Notes: generated from the sequence alone by a model not told the origin. A stretch of 38,001 bases of DNA from Albimonas pacifica (GCF_900113695.1 NZ_FOQH01000017.1:1-38001); one strand, 5' to 3'. Shown: positions 24,197 through 32,960, numbered from the stretch's first letter. Numbers and translations: made by a program.

Positions 24197-24835
24197 TCAC
24201 CACTTCCCCTCCGCCCAATTCGCCACGATCAGCCCCGGCACGATGTCCAACGCCCGGTCTGCATCCCGCGCCAAGTCCAGCCGCTTCGGCAGCTTCACCT
24301 GCGGTACCAGCAGGAAGATCGGCGCGGTGAGCTTTCCGCGCCCGGTCTTCGAGCGCGACACCACTGCCTGGCCCTTCGTGTTCAGCCGTCCTTCTGCCAC
24401 CAGCAGGCTCGGACCCGTCCGGCGATAGACGAAGCGCAGGCGCAGGCCACGGCGGCGCTCCCATTCGCCGGGCGTGATCCGGCCACCGCGCAGTGACCTG
24501 CCTGCGGCTGGCAGCGGAATCGCCAGCCAGAACCCATTCTTCGAGCGGATCAGCGGGCCGGTGTCATGCGCGCCGACGATGACCGGGGCCTTCGACCAGA
24601 CCAGCGCCGCGGCTTCCAGGCTTTCGCCCGACTTCGGAAAGTTCTGGCTTCGGATCGAGTTGGCAAGCCGGGGCCCAAGCCCCGCGCCGGTGATCTGCAG
24701 CCGCCAGGCGGCCTTCAGCCCGGTCCCGGCCTCGCGCATGGCGGCCGTGACGGCGCGTTCGCCCGCGGCGACCTCGGCCGCCATCATCGCGACGATGTCT
24801 GGATCGATGTCGAGCTTCAGCTTCATCACGGTCAC
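24197..24835 (-). CDS. DUF6441 phage head-tail region protein
   Basis: 212 aa. The GTG start at 24835 overlaps the upstream stop (GTGA); ATG 24826 is an alternative. Basic C-terminal motifs (RLRFVYRRTGPSLLVAEGRL, then PIFLLVPQVKLPKRLDL) are typical of DUF6441 proteins of alphaproteobacterial siphophages, always found between the head-tail joiner and the tail completion gene. A role in head-tail connection is likely. Just downstream, the order is broken by the mer cassette, with 50 bases separating its stop from the end of merA. Confidence 0.75.
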   Translation of the reverse strand: MTVMKLKLDIDPDIVAMMAAEVAAGERAVTAAMREAGTGLKAAWRLQITGAGLGPRLANSIRSQNFPKSGESLEAAALVWSKAPVIVGAHDTGPLIRSKNGFWLAIPLPAAGRSLRGGRITPGEWERRRGLRLRFVYRRTGPSLLVAEGRLNTKGQAVVSRSKTGRGKLTAPIFLLVPQVKLPKRLDLARDADRALDIVPGLIVANWAEGKW

Positions 24836-25143
24836 GCTGGGCGCAGATCGACGGTCCAGACCAGCCGCTCGCGATCACGGACGGGCTCGCCCTGGATGAG
24901 GAATGCCTCGCCGTCGATTTCGATGCGGTCGCCGGGGCGCGGCGATTGCACCTCCGCCGCGCGCAGGTCTATGCGGGTGGTTTCCGACCAGAGCCGCGCG
25001 TCGCCGAAGTCGGTAACCGCGTCAGCGCGCCGGGCGACGGCACGCACCAGCAAGGGCGCGCCGCCGTCGGAGGTGTAGACCGCGTCTCGCCCGATGTTGG
25101 GATCCGCGAACAGCGCATCAACGACGGAGGCAAACGCGGTCAT
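24832..25143 (-). CDS. Head-tail joining protein (lambda gpFII-like)
   Basis: 103 aa, beta-rich: VVDALFADPNIGRDAVYTSDGG at the start, RPGDRIEIDGEAFLIQGEPVRD near the end. This matches the phage head-tail attachment family (lambda gpFII). It lies between DUF2190 and DUF6441 with short overlaps on both sides. The protein would sit on the portal vertex and form the interface for the tail. Confidence 0.75.
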   Translation of the reverse strand: MTAFASVVDALFADPNIGRDAVYTSDGGAPLLVRAVARRADAVTDFGDARLWSETTRIDLRAAEVQSPRPGDRIEIDGEAFLIQGEPVRDRERLVWTVDLRPA

Positions 25144-25478
25144 CAGAAGCTCGCGTTCAGGCGTACACGGCCGATCAGGTCACCCGCGCCGCCAGCAACA
25201 GCTTCGGTCGCCACACCGATGAGCGTGTTCGCTGTGGCGGTCTTGGTGGCTTCCTTATTGGTGTTGTCCCAATAGACCTTGTCGCCGGTGGACCAGGCCT
25301 GACTTGCGACCTTCTTCAGGTCGAAGATGCCGACAAGGGCTGTTTCGACTGTTTCGGCATTGGCGGCATCCCCTGCGGCCACGCCGAAGATGGAGCCAAC
25401 GAGCAGGCCATCGCCCGAGGCGACGGCATAGGGGGCGGTCAGGGTGATGGTGTTGCCGGGCTGGACGAAGTTTTTCAT
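25143..25478 (-). CDS. DUF2190 capsid decoration/cement-like protein
   Basis: 111 aa, beta-rich, beginning MKNFVQPGNTITLTAPYAVASGDGLLVGS. It includes the recognisable DUF2190 core (AWSTGDKVYWDNTNKEAT). Family members lie next to the major capsid gene and are thought to decorate or stabilise the capsid. The start has a good ribosome binding site (AGGATCCTCCCC region) behind a hairpin that separates it from the capsid gene. Confidence 0.8.
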   Translation of the reverse strand: MKNFVQPGNTITLTAPYAVASGDGLLVGSIFGVAAGDAANAETVETALVGIFDLKKVASQAWSTGDKVYWDNTNKEATKTATANTLIGVATEAVAGGAGDLIGRVRLNASF

Positions 25479-25504
25479 GGGGAGGATCCTTTTGGAACGA
25501 CGAA

Positions 25505-25526
25505 GGGCGGCCCATCAGGACCGCCC
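25505..25526 (-). terminator. Hairpin between capsid and DUF2190 genes
   Basis: On the minus strand GGGCGGTCC, loop TGAT and GGGCCGCCC form a 9-bp stem with one G-U pair, followed by TTCGTCGTT. It is an intrinsic-terminator-like or mRNA-stabilising structure directly after the capsid gene. A similar hairpin lies before the endolysin gene. Confidence 0.5.
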
Positions 25527-25552
25527 GCGTTTCAGTGTTCAGGATGGGTGCG

Positions 25553-27610
25553 TTACGCGCCCGGGTTCTTGTAGAGGCCGCGCCAGTCGATGGCCTTCGC
25601 GCCGAAGTCGAGGCGGCACTTGATCTCGACGCCGTCGACGTCGAAGCCGTTGCGCGTCTCGATGTAGGCGCCCTGCTGGCCCTCGAGATAGGCGTACTCG
25701 ATGGTGTCGATCTGGTTCGGGCTGGCCGCCAGGTACCAGGCGGTCTCGCTGGCAGCGTCGAGGCGCGGCTCGCTGATCGGCGCGAGCGTGCGGATCGACT
25801 GCGGCACGACGCTGGACGTCGCGGCTGGCACGAGGTTCTGGGCGACAAGCTGCTCGGCCTTCAGTTCCAGCGAGGCGGGCACGATCAGGAAGGCGGGGCG
25901 GACGTTCAGCACCGTCTTCTTGTCGAGACCGGTCTGCTTGGCCATGGCGGCGCGCGCCGCGCCGACGCTGCTCACATCGAGCGCCGCACCGGTGCCCGCG
26001 AGGTTCTTGTGGGTGGTGTGGAACAGCGCGTTGCCGTCGGCCATCGCCGGGTTGGCGGTGATGATGCCCCAGACCACGTCCGACTCCAGCTGCGCGATGG
26101 AGTTGCCGTACATGGCCGGGATGCGGGTGAAGGCGTCGAGATCGTCGTTGATCAGCGTCTGACGGGTGATCGCGACCACCCGGCCATAGGTCTTGACCTT
26201 GTAGCTCTCCTTGCTCTCGCCCAGCGTGCCGCGCTTGAACTCGCCGCTTTCGCCGACCTCGAGCAGTTGCGGCGCCTCGCCGAGCTGGACCCGGTGCATG
26301 GCCTTGAAGTCGGTGGCGAGCACCTGGCGGCAGAACAGCATGAAGGTGCGGGGATAGGCCTCGTAGGCCTGCCGGAGGGTCTTGTTGGTGACCGCCGACA
26401 GGATCTCGGGGAAGTCCGAGGTCGAGTGCAGCGCCCGCGTCGCCACCTCGTCGCGCGACAGGCCGCGCGTGTTGACCCCGGCATTGCCGAGGCTTTCGCG
26501 GGCCAGTTCCAGCAGCGTCATGCCGCGATACTGGCGGGCGGCGTCCTCCAGCTGGAACAGCGTCGGGCTGTAGCGGTGCAGCAGCGCGTTCGCCACTGCA
26601 TCGCGCCGGGTGATGCGCTCGTCCCGGCCGCCAAGCGGAACGGAGACGTGCGGGAAGGTCCGGGTCTCGTCAGATTTCGCGGCGACCTGATCGAGGATCA
26701 GGCGGCGGGACTCGTCGACGCTGACGCCGCGCTTCACCAGGTCCTCGGCGAAGCCGCGTTCCAGGTTCAGCCGCCCGGCCAGATCGTAGATGGTGGAGAC
26801 GCGATCGCGCTCGGCTTCGCGGGCGCGGGTGGCGACCGCCTCGGTGTCGGGCGCGGGAGTTGCCTGCGGCTTCGGCTGGCTGCGCGTCTCGCTGGCCGCG
26901 ACCTTCGGGTCGGGCGCAGCCGGTTTCGGCTCGGTCATGGTGGTGTCCTCGGTTTCGACCGGCTCGGTCGGCTGGGTGGTGGCGGGGGTCGCGGCGTCGA
27001 GCGCCGGGGTTTCGGTCTTATCCGTCATCGGGATCGGTCCTTTCGTGGTGGAAGGGGCGTCCCGGCGGTGGAGGACGCAGTCGTGAAGGGGATGCTGGGC
27101 GCGGAAGCCCGCGGCGGGGTCAGCCCCTACCGCGACGGCGGAGACCTCGAACGGGGTCCAGTCCACCGCGCGCCAGAGTTCGCGGGCGGCCTCGGGTTTC
27201 GAGACCTCGAAGCGGTGGACCTGGTAACCGATCGAGACCGCACGGATGTGCCCGGCCTGGATGTCGCGCCAGATCGGGTCGACATCGGCGCGCTCGCTGA
27301 TCCGCACGAGCGCGATGCCGCGGCCGTTCTCGATCCGGGCCGAGCCCGGCACGACCGAGCCGATCACCGCGTCGAGCGTGTCGAGCTCGTGCACCTTCAG
27401 GAACGGCGCCCCCGCGTTCAGCCGGTCGAGCCGAACATGGGACGGGTCGAGGCTGAGCTCCTCGTCATAGGGCTCGCCGAAGAAGGTCGCGCGGCGGACG
27501 CGCGCGCCTGCCGACCAGACCACCTCGACGGTGCGGCTGTCGGCGTCGGCCGTGTTCGGCGCAAGCTCCGCCGACCGGCGCATGGCCGGCAGTTCGATCA
27601 TCGTGTCCAT
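25553..27610 (-). CDS. Prohead protease fused to major capsid protein
   Basis: 685 aa from ATG 27610. Residues 1-150 are a U35-type prohead protease with likely catalytic His74 (FLKVHELD) and Ser126 (IRAVSIGYQ). A Pro/Thr-rich linker (about 190-250) follows, then the major capsid protein (DETRTFPHVSVPLGG... to YKNPGA), with the Mu-I-like capsid motif HTTHKNLAGTG. The protease would cut itself away and release the mature capsid subunit during assembly. The fusion is known in other alphaproteobacterial phages. An in-frame ATG at 27652 overlaps the portal gene and is less likely. Confidence 0.88.
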   Translation of the reverse strand: MDTMIELPAMRRSAELAPNTADADSRTVEVVWSAGARVRRATFFGEPYDEELSLDPSHVRLDRLNAGAPFLKVHELDTLDAVIGSVVPGSARIENGRGIALVRISERADVDPIWRDIQAGHIRAVSIGYQVHRFEVSKPEAARELWRAVDWTPFEVSAVAVGADPAAGFRAQHPLHDCVLHRRDAPSTTKGPIPMTDKTETPALDAATPATTQPTEPVETEDTTMTEPKPAAPDPKVAASETRSQPKPQATPAPDTEAVATRAREAERDRVSTIYDLAGRLNLERGFAEDLVKRGVSVDESRRLILDQVAAKSDETRTFPHVSVPLGGRDERITRRDAVANALLHRYSPTLFQLEDAARQYRGMTLLELARESLGNAGVNTRGLSRDEVATRALHSTSDFPEILSAVTNKTLRQAYEAYPRTFMLFCRQVLATDFKAMHRVQLGEAPQLLEVGESGEFKRGTLGESKESYKVKTYGRVVAITRQTLINDDLDAFTRIPAMYGNSIAQLESDVVWGIITANPAMADGNALFHTTHKNLAGTGAALDVSSVGAARAAMAKQTGLDKKTVLNVRPAFLIVPASLELKAEQLVAQNLVPAATSSVVPQSIRTLAPISEPRLDAASETAWYLAASPNQIDTIEYAYLEGQQGAYIETRNGFDVDGVEIKCRLDFGAKAIDWRGLYKNPGA

Positions 27611-27614
27611 GGGG

Positions 27615-29159
27615 TCAGTCCTGTTGGTCGGCCTGTGCCGGATCGGTTTCATCCGCTTCGGCGGTGGTGTCGTCGTCGGCCGGATCGGTTGCCGGATCGC
27701 TCGTCTGCGCGCTGCCGGTCTTGGTGACGCGGCGCGGGTCGCTGTCGAGCACCAGCCCCAGCGCGTCGAGCTTGGCGTTGGTCGCGGCGATCTCGGCCAG
27801 TACGGCGTCGGGGTTGCGGCCCTGCCGGGCGATCACCTCGGCCAGCGTCATGGTGCCGGACCGGATCGACAGCAGGTTCGCCATTGCGTCCTTCTGCGGA
27901 TCGACCGCCTCGAACTTCGGCGGCGACCATTCCACCGGCACGGTCGGCGACGGGATCAGCCCCGCCGCCCACGCGGCCTCGGTGAACCAGCGCCAGACCG
28001 GCGCGCAGAACATCGGGATGAACAGCTGCCATTGCACGGCGTCGATCTGGCGGCGGAACTCCACCAGCCCCGCCCGGATCGAGGAATAGTTCACCTGGCT
28101 GAGATCGCCGGTCAGCAGCTCGTAGGGCACCCGGAACCCTGCCGAGATCGTGTGCAGGCTCGCCCGCTTGTATTCACCGTAGCCGCCGGTCGCCGAGGGC
28201 TGGTTGAAGCGGATGTCCTTGCCGCCGCGGGCATAGGCGATCAGCCCCGGCTCGAACTGCTCGACCCGGTTACCGTCGGCGTCGACCACGGATGGCGCGA
28301 TGCCCTGCTGCGCCTCGTCGTCGCCGAACACGATGGCGGTGACGCAGGCCTCGGTCTTCTTGCGGACCAGCTCGGCCACCTCGTAATCGTCGAGATCGCG
28401 CAAGCTGCGGATCACCGGCGCGCCCCATGGAACGCCGCGCGCCTGCGTGCGCTGCTTCTCGTAGACATGGGCGATCTCGGTCGCCGGGACCGGGCGGCTC
28501 TGCAGGCCGTTCTGCAAGGCCCCGTAGGCGTCGCCCGGATGCTCGGCATGGAGCCAGTATGCCCGGCGTTTGCCGACCGGGTCGAACTCGATCCCCTGCA
28601 CCAGCCGCCCCGCGCCGAGGGCGCCGGATTTCGTGGCGTCGAGGAAGTCGGCTTCCAGCACCTGCAATTGCAGCGGCACAGGCAGGCCGTCGCTAGCGCG
28701 ACGCAGACGGCGGCGCACCAGCACCTCGCCCGCCTCGACCATCTCGCGGCAGATCAGCGTCTGCAGGCCGTAGAAGTCGAGCTGGCCGTCGGCGTCGCAC
28801 TCCGCCGTCCAGCGTTCGAAGAGCGCATCGACCTTGCGGTCCAGCGTGTCGTCGCCGCTGGCGGCGCGCGGCATGATCCCTGCGCCGATGATGTTGTTGA
28901 CCAGCACCGCTACGGCCTTGGCCGCATGCGGGTTGTTGCGCACCAGATCGCGCATCCGGTCGCGCAAGAGCGCCCCGGCGACGCCGATCTCGGTGTCGGC
29001 CGAGGATCCCGGCGCGCGCCAGCCTTCCGTCCGCCGCCCGCGCGCCGCGCCGTCGTAACCGCGCGTCAGGATCTCGAAGGCCTGACGCGCCAGCACGCGG
29101 CGGGCCGCCATGCGCGGCGCCACAGTTGCGATGGCGTGGTCGAACCAGGTCGCCGACAT
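27615..29159 (-). CDS. Portal protein (lambda gpB-like)
   Basis: 514 aa. Typical lambda-type portal motifs include VRNNPHAAKAVAVLVNNIIG (about 72-91), then YLLTGDLSQVNYSSIRAGLVEFRR-like text at about 350-375 (ELLTGDLSQVNYSSIRAG). Twelve copies form the ring through which DNA is packed and leaves. The C-terminus is acidic and low-complexity (DPADDDTTAEADETDPAQ). It lies between gpW and capsid, with its start one base into the gpW stop. Confidence 0.9.
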   Translation of the reverse strand: MSATWFDHAIATVAPRMAARRVLARQAFEILTRGYDGAARGRRTEGWRAPGSSADTEIGVAGALLRDRMRDLVRNNPHAAKAVAVLVNNIIGAGIMPRAASGDDTLDRKVDALFERWTAECDADGQLDFYGLQTLICREMVEAGEVLVRRRLRRASDGLPVPLQLQVLEADFLDATKSGALGAGRLVQGIEFDPVGKRRAYWLHAEHPGDAYGALQNGLQSRPVPATEIAHVYEKQRTQARGVPWGAPVIRSLRDLDDYEVAELVRKKTEACVTAIVFGDDEAQQGIAPSVVDADGNRVEQFEPGLIAYARGGKDIRFNQPSATGGYGEYKRASLHTISAGFRVPYELLTGDLSQVNYSSIRAGLVEFRRQIDAVQWQLFIPMFCAPVWRWFTEAAWAAGLIPSPTVPVEWSPPKFEAVDPQKDAMANLLSIRSGTMTLAEVIARQGRNPDAVLAEIAATNAKLDALGLVLDSDPRRVTKTGSAQTSDPATDPADDDTTAEADETDPAQADQQD

Positions 29160-29368
29160 CAGCGATCCCCGCGGCTAAAGCTTGCGAGCCCGGCCACCGG
29201 CAGCGGACGGCCCACGCCCGCGATGGCGCGCTCGATGGTGCGGATGCGCGCCAGCAGATCCTCGGCCGAGCCATAGTCCACCGATTTGCCGTCATAGCTG
29301 ACCCGGGTCGTGCCGCTGGCATAGGCCCGGCGCAGCGCCGACAGCTCGGTTTCCGTCCAGTCGGTCAT
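29159..29368 (-). CDS. gpW-like head-tail joining protein
   Basis: 69 aa. MTDWTETELSALRRAYASGT, followed by VSYDGKSVDYGSAEDLLARIRTIE, is the gpW family pattern of a small alpha/beta protein that caps the packaged head and builds the head-tail interface. ATG 29368 shares a base with the terminase stop (TGATG). Confidence 0.85.
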   Translation of the reverse strand: MTDWTETELSALRRAYASGTTRVSYDGKSVDYGSAEDLLARIRTIERAIAGVGRPLPVAGLASFSRGDR

Positions 29369-31371
29369 CAGAACCATCCTCCGCGCCGTCCGAGCCAGTC
29401 GGAGCGGCGTTTGCCCTGCGGGGCCTGTCCCGGCCGGTTGATCTGCCCGGCGGGATCGGTGTCGGTGGGCGCCGCCCCGAGCTGATCCTCGAGGTCGCGC
29501 CATTTTTCGTCGGGCCAGCGGTCCGCGCCCGCGATCCAGGCGGCGGCGCGGGCATAGACCCGGCAATCCAGCGCCTCGTTCCGCTCGCGCAGCTTCTGCC
29601 ATTCCAGCCGGGCGAAGCCGCGCTTGGTGCGCACCGTCACCAGTTGCTCGGCCACGAACTGCTTCAGCCATTCGTTCTCGACCCAGTGCGGCAGATGCAC
29701 CGACCCGGGCGGGAACGCCGCCCCGTCGGCCATCTCCTCCTCGGTCGGGCGCGCCAGCCGCAGGAAGCGGTAGGTCTCCGCCTTGAAGGTCGACACCGCG
29801 ACGGTCCAGAGCCGCGCCCCGCGCCGCAGCCGTTTGCCGCCCTCGGTCGCGTCAACAAAGGTCGGGCCGGAGACCGGGCTCGAGCGGTTGAACCCCTCGA
29901 CACCCTTCACGGGCGACACTTGCGCGAACCCCTGCGCCCGCGACCAGGAATAGACCGCCGGGGCCTCGTAGCCCGTGTCGATGGCGAGCCGCGCGATCCG
30001 AAGATGCGCGCCGCGCTCATGCGGCCAGGATCGGTCGAGCAGCGCGGTCAGCTCCGACCACGCGTCATGCCGGTCCGGCCCGCCCTCGATCACGACGTGA
30101 TCGACGAGCCAGCTTTCCAGACCGCGGCCCCAGGCCCAGACATCGACCTCGATCCGGTCCTTCTGCACGTCGGCCCCGGCGGTCAGGAACAGCCCGCCCG
30201 CGGGCACCGTGCCGGATGTCCAGCGCTCGCGCCGGTCGTAGAGCCGCTGCCAGTCGGGGGCTTCGCCGGTCTCGTCCCAGGTTTCGCCGAGGATCGTGTT
30301 CCGAAATGCCTTGATCGCCTCGTCCGACCCCTGCGCCGCGTCCCAGGCCCGCACGATCCGCTCCCAGCTCAGCCAGCCGATCGGCGAATAGAGCGCCGAG
30401 AGGTGATACCCGACCGTGGTTGGATCGGCGGCCGTGGCGGTCGCCCGCCATTCGCCAACCTCCAGCATCGCCGTCTTGTGGTGTTCCGCGATTGCCGCGT
30501 CGCAGCCCTCGCAGTGATATTCCGCCGTCTCCGGCTTGCCCTTCTGCCAGCGCAGGCGGTCGAACTTCAGCCACTGCATCGCGCCGCAATGCGGGCACGG
30601 CACGAAAAACCGGCGCTGGTCGCTGGCCTCGTACTCGCGCTCGATCCGGCTCAGCCCCCGGATGGTGGGCGTCGAGACCAGCAGCACCTTGCGCCGATGG
30701 GCGAAGGTCAGCGACCGGGCTTCCGCCAGCGTCACCGGATCGCCTTCCTCGTCGGCCGAGGCCGGATAGGCGTCGACCTCGTCAAGGAAGATGTACCGCG
30801 CGGGCGTGGAGCGAAGCCCGACCGCCGAGTTGGCCCCGGTCATGATCAGGATGCCGCCCGCGAACTCCTTCGACAGCATGGTGTTGCCCGCGTCGCGGGA
30901 CCGGGCCGGTTTGACCCGCTCCCGCAGTTCCGGGCTCTCGTCGATCAGCGGGTCGATCCGCTGCCTCGAGTTCCGCTTGGCCAGTTCCACCGTCGGCTGG
31001 ACCGCCAGCATCGGCCCCGGCGCCTGGTGGATGGCGAACCCGATCCAGTTGTTGCCAGCCTCCGTCGCGCCGACCTGCGCCGCTTTCATGAAGACGATCC
31101 GCTGCGTCGGATCGCCGGGCGACAGCCGGTCCATGATCTCGCGCATGTAGGGCGTGCGCACCGTGCGATAGCGCCCCGGCTCGGCCGAGGCGCGGCCCGA
31201 CAGCATCCGGTGGAGGTCCGCCCATTCCGAGACGGTCAGGTCCGGGTCGGGCCGCAGCCCATTGCCCCAGGCGCGAAGGATCTCGCCCACGCCGTCGAAA
31301 TCGGTCAGGCCATCATCATCACCGGAAGTCGGGCCGGACCTCGGCAAGCTCGTCGAGGTGGGCGCGTACAT
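29368..31371 (-). CDS. Terminase large subunit, lambda gpA family
   Basis: 667 aa. LRPDPDLTVSEWADLHRMLSG near residue 40 begins the gpA family match. The ATPase has a Walker A-like KAAQVGATEAG (96-106) and Walker B IFLDEVDAYP. A zinc-like Cys cluster follows (CPHCGAMQW, then YHCEGCDAA). The C-terminal nuclease part includes AGADVQKDRIEVDVWAWG. It pumps and cuts DNA during packaging. The start is uncertain: ATG 31371 overlaps the TerS gene by 53 bases, and GTG 31290 is possible. Confidence 0.92.
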   Translation of the reverse strand: MYAPTSTSLPRSGPTSGDDDGLTDFDGVGEILRAWGNGLRPDPDLTVSEWADLHRMLSGRASAEPGRYRTVRTPYMREIMDRLSPGDPTQRIVFMKAAQVGATEAGNNWIGFAIHQAPGPMLAVQPTVELAKRNSRQRIDPLIDESPELRERVKPARSRDAGNTMLSKEFAGGILIMTGANSAVGLRSTPARYIFLDEVDAYPASADEEGDPVTLAEARSLTFAHRRKVLLVSTPTIRGLSRIEREYEASDQRRFFVPCPHCGAMQWLKFDRLRWQKGKPETAEYHCEGCDAAIAEHHKTAMLEVGEWRATATAADPTTVGYHLSALYSPIGWLSWERIVRAWDAAQGSDEAIKAFRNTILGETWDETGEAPDWQRLYDRRERWTSGTVPAGGLFLTAGADVQKDRIEVDVWAWGRGLESWLVDHVVIEGGPDRHDAWSELTALLDRSWPHERGAHLRIARLAIDTGYEAPAVYSWSRAQGFAQVSPVKGVEGFNRSSPVSGPTFVDATEGGKRLRRGARLWTVAVSTFKAETYRFLRLARPTEEEMADGAAFPPGSVHLPHWVENEWLKQFVAEQLVTVRTKRGFARLEWQKLRERNEALDCRVYARAAAWIAGADRWPDEKWRDLEDQLGAAPTDTDPAGQINRPGQAPQGKRRSDWLGRRGGWF

Positions 31372-31915
31372 GTCTCTCCAGCACTTTCTGCATCGCGGCT
31401 GGCTCCATGGCGATCTGCTGACCCGTCGCGTCGCTGGATGCCGCCGACAGCTCAGCCGCCATCAGCGCCGCCGCGCGCGCGGGCCAGTTCACCCACGCGT
31501 CCCGTTCCTCCCGCGCCAGCCGGAACACCAGCGCCAGCGCGCGGGCCCGCTCGATCAACTCCCCCTTCAGCTTCTGGAGCCGGATGCGCCGCTCCTGCGC
31601 CTTCAGCACCTCGTTCGCGGTCTTGGCCTGCAGGAAGGTCGTCCCGCCGCCCACCGCCGGAACAGCCAGCCCCTGTTCGCGCAGCGTGTCGCCGACGGCG
31701 GCCACGGCAGCCTCAGGGACGGGTTTCATCTTCGGCGCGGGCGGTTTGCGGGTCTTCGACGGGTCCGTCGTCTCGGCCCGTCTGGCGTCGCTGGCCGCCG
31801 CGTTGATGCTGCCGTCGGGATAGAGCACCAGCCGCTCGGCCGTCTTCGCCTTCTGGATCGCGCCCCGCGACAGCCCGACATGGGCGGCGTACTGGCGCTC
31901 GCTCAGGCCCTGCAT
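31319..31915 (-). CDS. Terminase small subunit (Nu1-like)
   Basis: 198 aa. The N-terminal helix-turn-helix (GLSERQYAAHVGLSRGAIQKAKTAERL) resembles lambda Nu1. A linker rich in Pro and Lys and a long helical part follow (QERRIRLQKLKGELIERARALALVFRLAREERDAW). It recognises the packaging start site on phage DNA and recruits the large subunit. ATG 31915 has GGAGA at -9 as ribosome binding site. It is the first gene of the left-going late operon. Confidence 0.8.
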   Translation of the reverse strand: MQGLSERQYAAHVGLSRGAIQKAKTAERLVLYPDGSINAAASDARRAETTDPSKTRKPPAPKMKPVPEAAVAAVGDTLREQGLAVPAVGGGTTFLQAKTANEVLKAQERRIRLQKLKGELIERARALALVFRLAREERDAWVNWPARAAALMAAELSAASSDATGQQIAMEPAAMQKVLERHVRAHLDELAEVRPDFR

Positions 31916-32027
31916 CGACGTCTCCGATTATCATTCAATATCATGTTCTTATCGAGTTGATAAGCGTCGCCACCGGAGCGAACGTCCATCCTACAAGGAC
32001 GATGCAACTCACCACGGAGCCACCACG
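31916..32027. promoter_or_regulatory. Divergent control region with inverted repeat
   Basis: This AT-rich stretch lies between the left-going terminase operon and the right-going DUF3489 pair. It contains the perfect inverted repeat CTTATC-GAGTT-GATAAG (31948-31964) and, on the minus strand, a -10-like GATAAT (near 31928-31933). It is the probable late promoter and operator. The regulator is not in the window, and no good -35 was found. Confidence 0.4.
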
Positions 32028-32252
32028 ATGACCCGCCGCGCACAGGACAACACGAAAGCCCTCGACGCCTTCATCGCCGCGAAGACCGAGATCGACGCGA
32101 TGCTGGAGCGGCTCGCCGCCCTCAGCGCGGACCATTTCGAGACCAGCCCCGACGAGATCAACTGGGGCCATGTCGGCACCCTGAACCACTACCGCGCCAA
32201 GCTGCGCGAGATCACCGACATGGCCTTCAATGAAGGCGAACACGCCGAGTGA
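32028..32252 (+). CDS. Small phage accessory protein, function unknown
   Basis: 74 aa, acidic and helical, with no membrane segment. ALDAFIAAKTEIDAMLERL and FETSPDEINWGHVGTLNHYR recur in alphaproteobacterial prophages directly before DUF3489 genes. ATG 32028 has ACGGAG upstream. It forms an operon with the DUF3489 gene and is divergent from the terminase. Function unknown. Confidence 0.65.
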   Translation: MTRRAQDNTKALDAFIAAKTEIDAMLERLAALSADHFETSPDEINWGHVGTLNHYRAKLREITDMAFNEGEHAE

Positions 32253-32272
32253 GACGACCCGCTCCCGGTTCC

Positions 32273-32290
32273 GCCCGCCGACTGGCGGGC
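32273..32290 (+). terminator. Small hairpin between the two right-going phage genes
   Basis: GCCCGCC-GACT-GGCGGGC forms a perfect 7-bp stem, followed by TCGACCTCGT and so without a T-tract. It may be a weak terminator or an RNA-stability element. Its loop resembles that of the hairpin at 32936-32960. Confidence 0.35.
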
Positions 32291-32342
32291 TCGACCTCGT
32301 AGAAGGGCCCGCATTCTGCGCGCCCTGATACAGGAGACGACG

Positions 32343-32915
32343 ATGACCAAACTATCCGACACCCAAGCCCTGATCCTGAGCGCCGCCGCCCAGCGGCCCG
32401 AGCACATCGCCCTGCCGCTGCCCGAGAGCCTGCGCGGCGGAGCCGCCGCCAAGGTGGTCGGCGCGATGCTTGCCAAGGGCTTCCTGCAGGAGGTCGACGC
32501 CGACATGCGCAAGGGCGAGCCCGTCTGGCGCGAGACCGGCGACGGCCACGGCGTCACGCTTGTCGCCACCGACGCGGGCCTCGCCGCCATCGGCATCGAG
32601 CACGACGACGCAGACGCCGCGCCTGTGGGCGCGACGGACGCGCCGACCGAGGAGCCCGCGCCGGACACCCCCACCGAACCGAAGGCTGCGCCCAAGACGC
32701 GCACACCGCGCGAGGGAACGAAGCAGGCCACCCTGATCGCCATGCTGCGCGCGCCGGACGGCGCGACCATCGAGGAGATCATGGCCGCGACGGGCTGGCA
32801 GTCGCATACAGTGCGCGGTGCGATGGCCGGGGCGCTGAAGAAGAAGCTCGGGCTCGAGGTGATCTCGGAGAAGGTCGATGGGCGCGGGCGGGTCTATCGG
32901 CTTCCGGCAGCCTGA
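32343..32915 (+). CDS. DUF3489 family phage protein
   Basis: 190 aa. The N-terminal half (TKLSDTQALILSAAAQRPEHIALPLP) and the C-terminal winged-helix-like half (GTKQATLIAMLRAPDGATIEEIMAATGW, SHTVRGAMAGALKKKLGLEV) are the DUF3489 pattern, common in Rhodobacterales and Rhizobiales phages. A linker rich in Pro, Thr and Glu separates them. DNA binding is likely from the fold impression. ATG 32343 follows GGAGA. Confidence 0.8.
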   Translation: MTKLSDTQALILSAAAQRPEHIALPLPESLRGGAAAKVVGAMLAKGFLQEVDADMRKGEPVWRETGDGHGVTLVATDAGLAAIGIEHDDADAAPVGATDAPTEEPAPDTPTEPKAAPKTRTPREGTKQATLIAMLRAPDGATIEEIMAATGWQSHTVRGAMAGALKKKLGLEVISEKVDGRGRVYRLPAA

Positions 32916-32935
32916 TCGCCCGCGCAAGAACTCAG

Positions 32936-32960
32936 GCCGCCGCCCCGACTGGGCGGCGGC
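32936..32960. terminator. Bidirectional hairpin between convergent genes
   Basis: GCCGCCGCCC-CGACT-GGGCGGCGGC is a perfect 10-bp stem in the 53-base gap between the right-going DUF3489 gene and the left-going 129-aa gene. A full T-tract is missing on both sides, but position and strength support a shared terminator. Confidence 0.6.

Noticed and set aside
22665-24464. 599-codon minus-strand open frame opposite merA
   Set aside because: merA has all its catalytic motifs on the plus strand; the minus frame is Gly/Arg/His-rich noise.
25535-27727. 730-codon plus-strand open frame opposite the protease-capsid gene
   Set aside because: Antisense shadow; the minus strand encodes a clear protease-capsid fusion.
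29644-31806. 720-codon plus-strand open frame opposite the terminase
   Set aside because: Antisense shadow of the well-supported large terminase.
8691-31915. Gene transfer agent instead of prophage
   Set aside because: Only the tail tip resembles GTA genes. The gpA-type terminase with TerS, lambda-type portal, methyltransferases and cargo genes fit a prophage better.
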